A stretch of 24,154 bases of DNA from Acetobacteraceae bacterium UBA6159 (GTDB lineage Bacteria > Pseudomonadota > Alphaproteobacteria > Acetobacterales > Acetobacteraceae). This document shows, one piece after another, positions 23,196 to 24,154 of the stretch; positions within the stretch are counted from its first letter, which is position 1, and every line of letters begins with the position of its first letter. The translations under genes and the position numbers were made by a program. The notes under the pieces are model-generated. The model was not told where the DNA came from, searched no databases, and worked only from the letters and a program-made list of their open reading frames with translations. The stretch spans positions 1 through 24,154 of the forward strand of contig DIUL01000189.1 in NCBI GenBank assembly GCA_002422345.1. The letters run 5' to 3'.

Positions 23196-24154
23196 TCAGC
23201 CGCTCCGTCGTTCTGTGAATTGCGTCGCCAGGGACGCGATGAACGGGATCAGCACCTGTGCGGTAAAGACGTTCCATCCGGGGAAATCGCTCAACAGGTT
23301 GTCGGCCCGGAATGCAGCCGCCTTGTCGGTGGTGAGATCGGCACGACCGAGGGCCGTCAGAACGATATCGGCCATGACGGCGTAACCCGGTATTGTTGGG
23401 TGCATATTGTCCAGGCCGGTAAAGCCGCCATTGAACCCGAAAGGCACCGGTGTGACCGGGCGGTTGTTGATCGTGATGTCCGGGTCTTCGATCTTGATTC
23501 CACGGCGATGATAGTGCTTGCCATCTAATGGCGGACACGCGGGATAGAGGTCCGCGAACACGGCACGGTTGCCCAGGGCCGTCTGCAATGTTGCTTTCGA
23601 CTGGGCGTTCACCCTCGCGATAAGTGCATCATACTTGCGAAGTGAGTCGGCACTGATCGGCGTTGATGTTCCCGTCAGCCTGGAACCATAGGCAGAATAA
23701 TATTCATCCCCGGGGAAACTATTTTCCTCCTGGTGGTCGGGCATGAGATTGGGCACGAAGCGCGGCCTGATGAGTCCGTTGAAGACAATTTTTTCGACCC
23801 GGTTCGGCAACATTTTTAGCCTATCTGCCAGCTCTGCGACCAGCCTGTTGATCTTTGCCTCGGTCGCTGCCATCGCCTGAACATCGGCGTGGTTCGCGAA
23901 GCTGATCTTGCCCATGAAGCATGCGTTGAAAAGGCCTTCGTTGCTGCCAATGTTGATCAGCAGTATCCGCGGCGCCCTTTGAAGCACCTGGTCCAACTGC
24001 GACAGGGACCGCTGCTCCGACCGATGGCGCGGATTGAGTGTGTAGCAGGCACTGAGTGCGAACCAGAGCTTGATGAACTTGCTGGCATCGATGGCAAAAG
24101 AAATGTCCTTGGTCCGGAATTCCTCGGACAGGCAAGGCTGTTCAACGCTATGAA
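23196..24154 (-). CDS. SGNH/GDSL-type hydrolase (5'-truncated by window edge)
   Basis: C-terminal part (319 codons seen) of a probable SGNH-fold esterase or acyl hydrolase. The frame stays open from its stop at 23196-23198 to the right edge with no stop, so the start lies outside the window; the TTG at 23996 is only an internal codon. Two family blocks are visible: RILLINIGSNEG, matching block III (G-x-N), and FTGLDNMHPTIPGYAVMADIV, matching block V with the catalytic Asp-x-x-His as DNMH. The block I GDS nucleophile would lie further upstream and is not seen. The substrate is unknown. Two 60-nt lines counted by hand are 55% and 60% GC, lower than the neighbouring genes look. Confidence 0.7.
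   Translation of the reverse strand, partial: HSVEQPCLSEEFRTKDISFAIDASKFIKLWFALSACYTLNPRHRSEQRSLSQLDQVLQRAPRILLINIGSNEGLFNACFMGKISFANHADVQAMAATEAKINRLVAELADRLKMLPNRVEKIVFNGLIRPRFVPNLMPDHQEENSFPGDEYYSAYGSRLTGTSTPISADSLRKYDALIARVNAQSKATLQTALGNRAVFADLYPACPPLDGKHYHRRGIKIEDPDITINNRPVTPVPFGFNGGFTGLDNMHPTIPGYAVMADIVLTALGRADLTTDKAAAFRADNLLSDFPGWNVFTAQVLIPFIASLATQFTERRSG

Overview
The window is GC-rich (clearly above 60% by eye) and tightly packed. It looks like chromosomal DNA of an alphaproteobacterium, probably Rhodospirillales and possibly Acetobacteraceae. The reasons are the three-subunit PntAA/PntAB/PntB transhydrogenase of the Rhodospirillum type, an argS-SPOR gene pair, the HflK/HflC/DegP set, and intergenic palindromes of the kind dispersed through such genomes. 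The taxonomic call is inference; no rRNA or tRNA gene was seen.

Layout. Positions 1-2362 (minus strand) hold the proton-translocating transhydrogenase operon pntAA-pntAB-pntB, with pntB cut by the left edge. Positions 2554-9955 form a long minus-strand run, read in the order PAS-domain membrane sensor, family III CoA-transferase, HD phosphohydrolase, argS, SPOR-domain protein, aldo/keto reductase. Positions 10162-14049 (plus strand) are an oxalate-degradation operon. A GntR/FCD regulator with a promoter and palindromic operator is followed by a possible 17-codon leader overlapping the next start, then oxalyl-CoA decarboxylase (oxc) and formyl-CoA:oxalate CoA-transferase (frc). Positions 14156-14900 (minus) encode a STAS protein and an RsbW-like ATPase with overlapping reading frames. 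Positions 15057-17686 (plus) encode a DMT-family transporter and glutaminyl-tRNA synthetase. Positions 17687-18101 are a repeat-rich non-coding gap. Positions 18102-21869 (minus) are hflK-hflC-degP, an envelope protein quality-control operon. Positions 21998-23143 (plus) encode an Mrp/ApbC Fe-S cluster carrier, and the right edge holds a partial SGNH hydrolase.

How genes work together. Frc moves CoA from formyl-CoA to oxalate and Oxc decarboxylates oxalyl-CoA back to formyl-CoA, so the pair runs a cycle that yields formate and CO2 and consumes a proton. The upstream GntR protein is the obvious regulator. No oxalate/formate antiporter is recognisable in the window. HflK/HflC normally form a membrane complex that controls FtsH, and DegP acts in the periplasm, which fits their co-transcription.

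No wholly new system stands out. The points most worth a second look are the GntR operator overlapping the promoter, the leader ORF overlapping the oxc start, the tandem and inverted repeats between glnS and degP, a PAS sensor with no visible output domain, and a probable CTG start on the HD phosphohydrolase.
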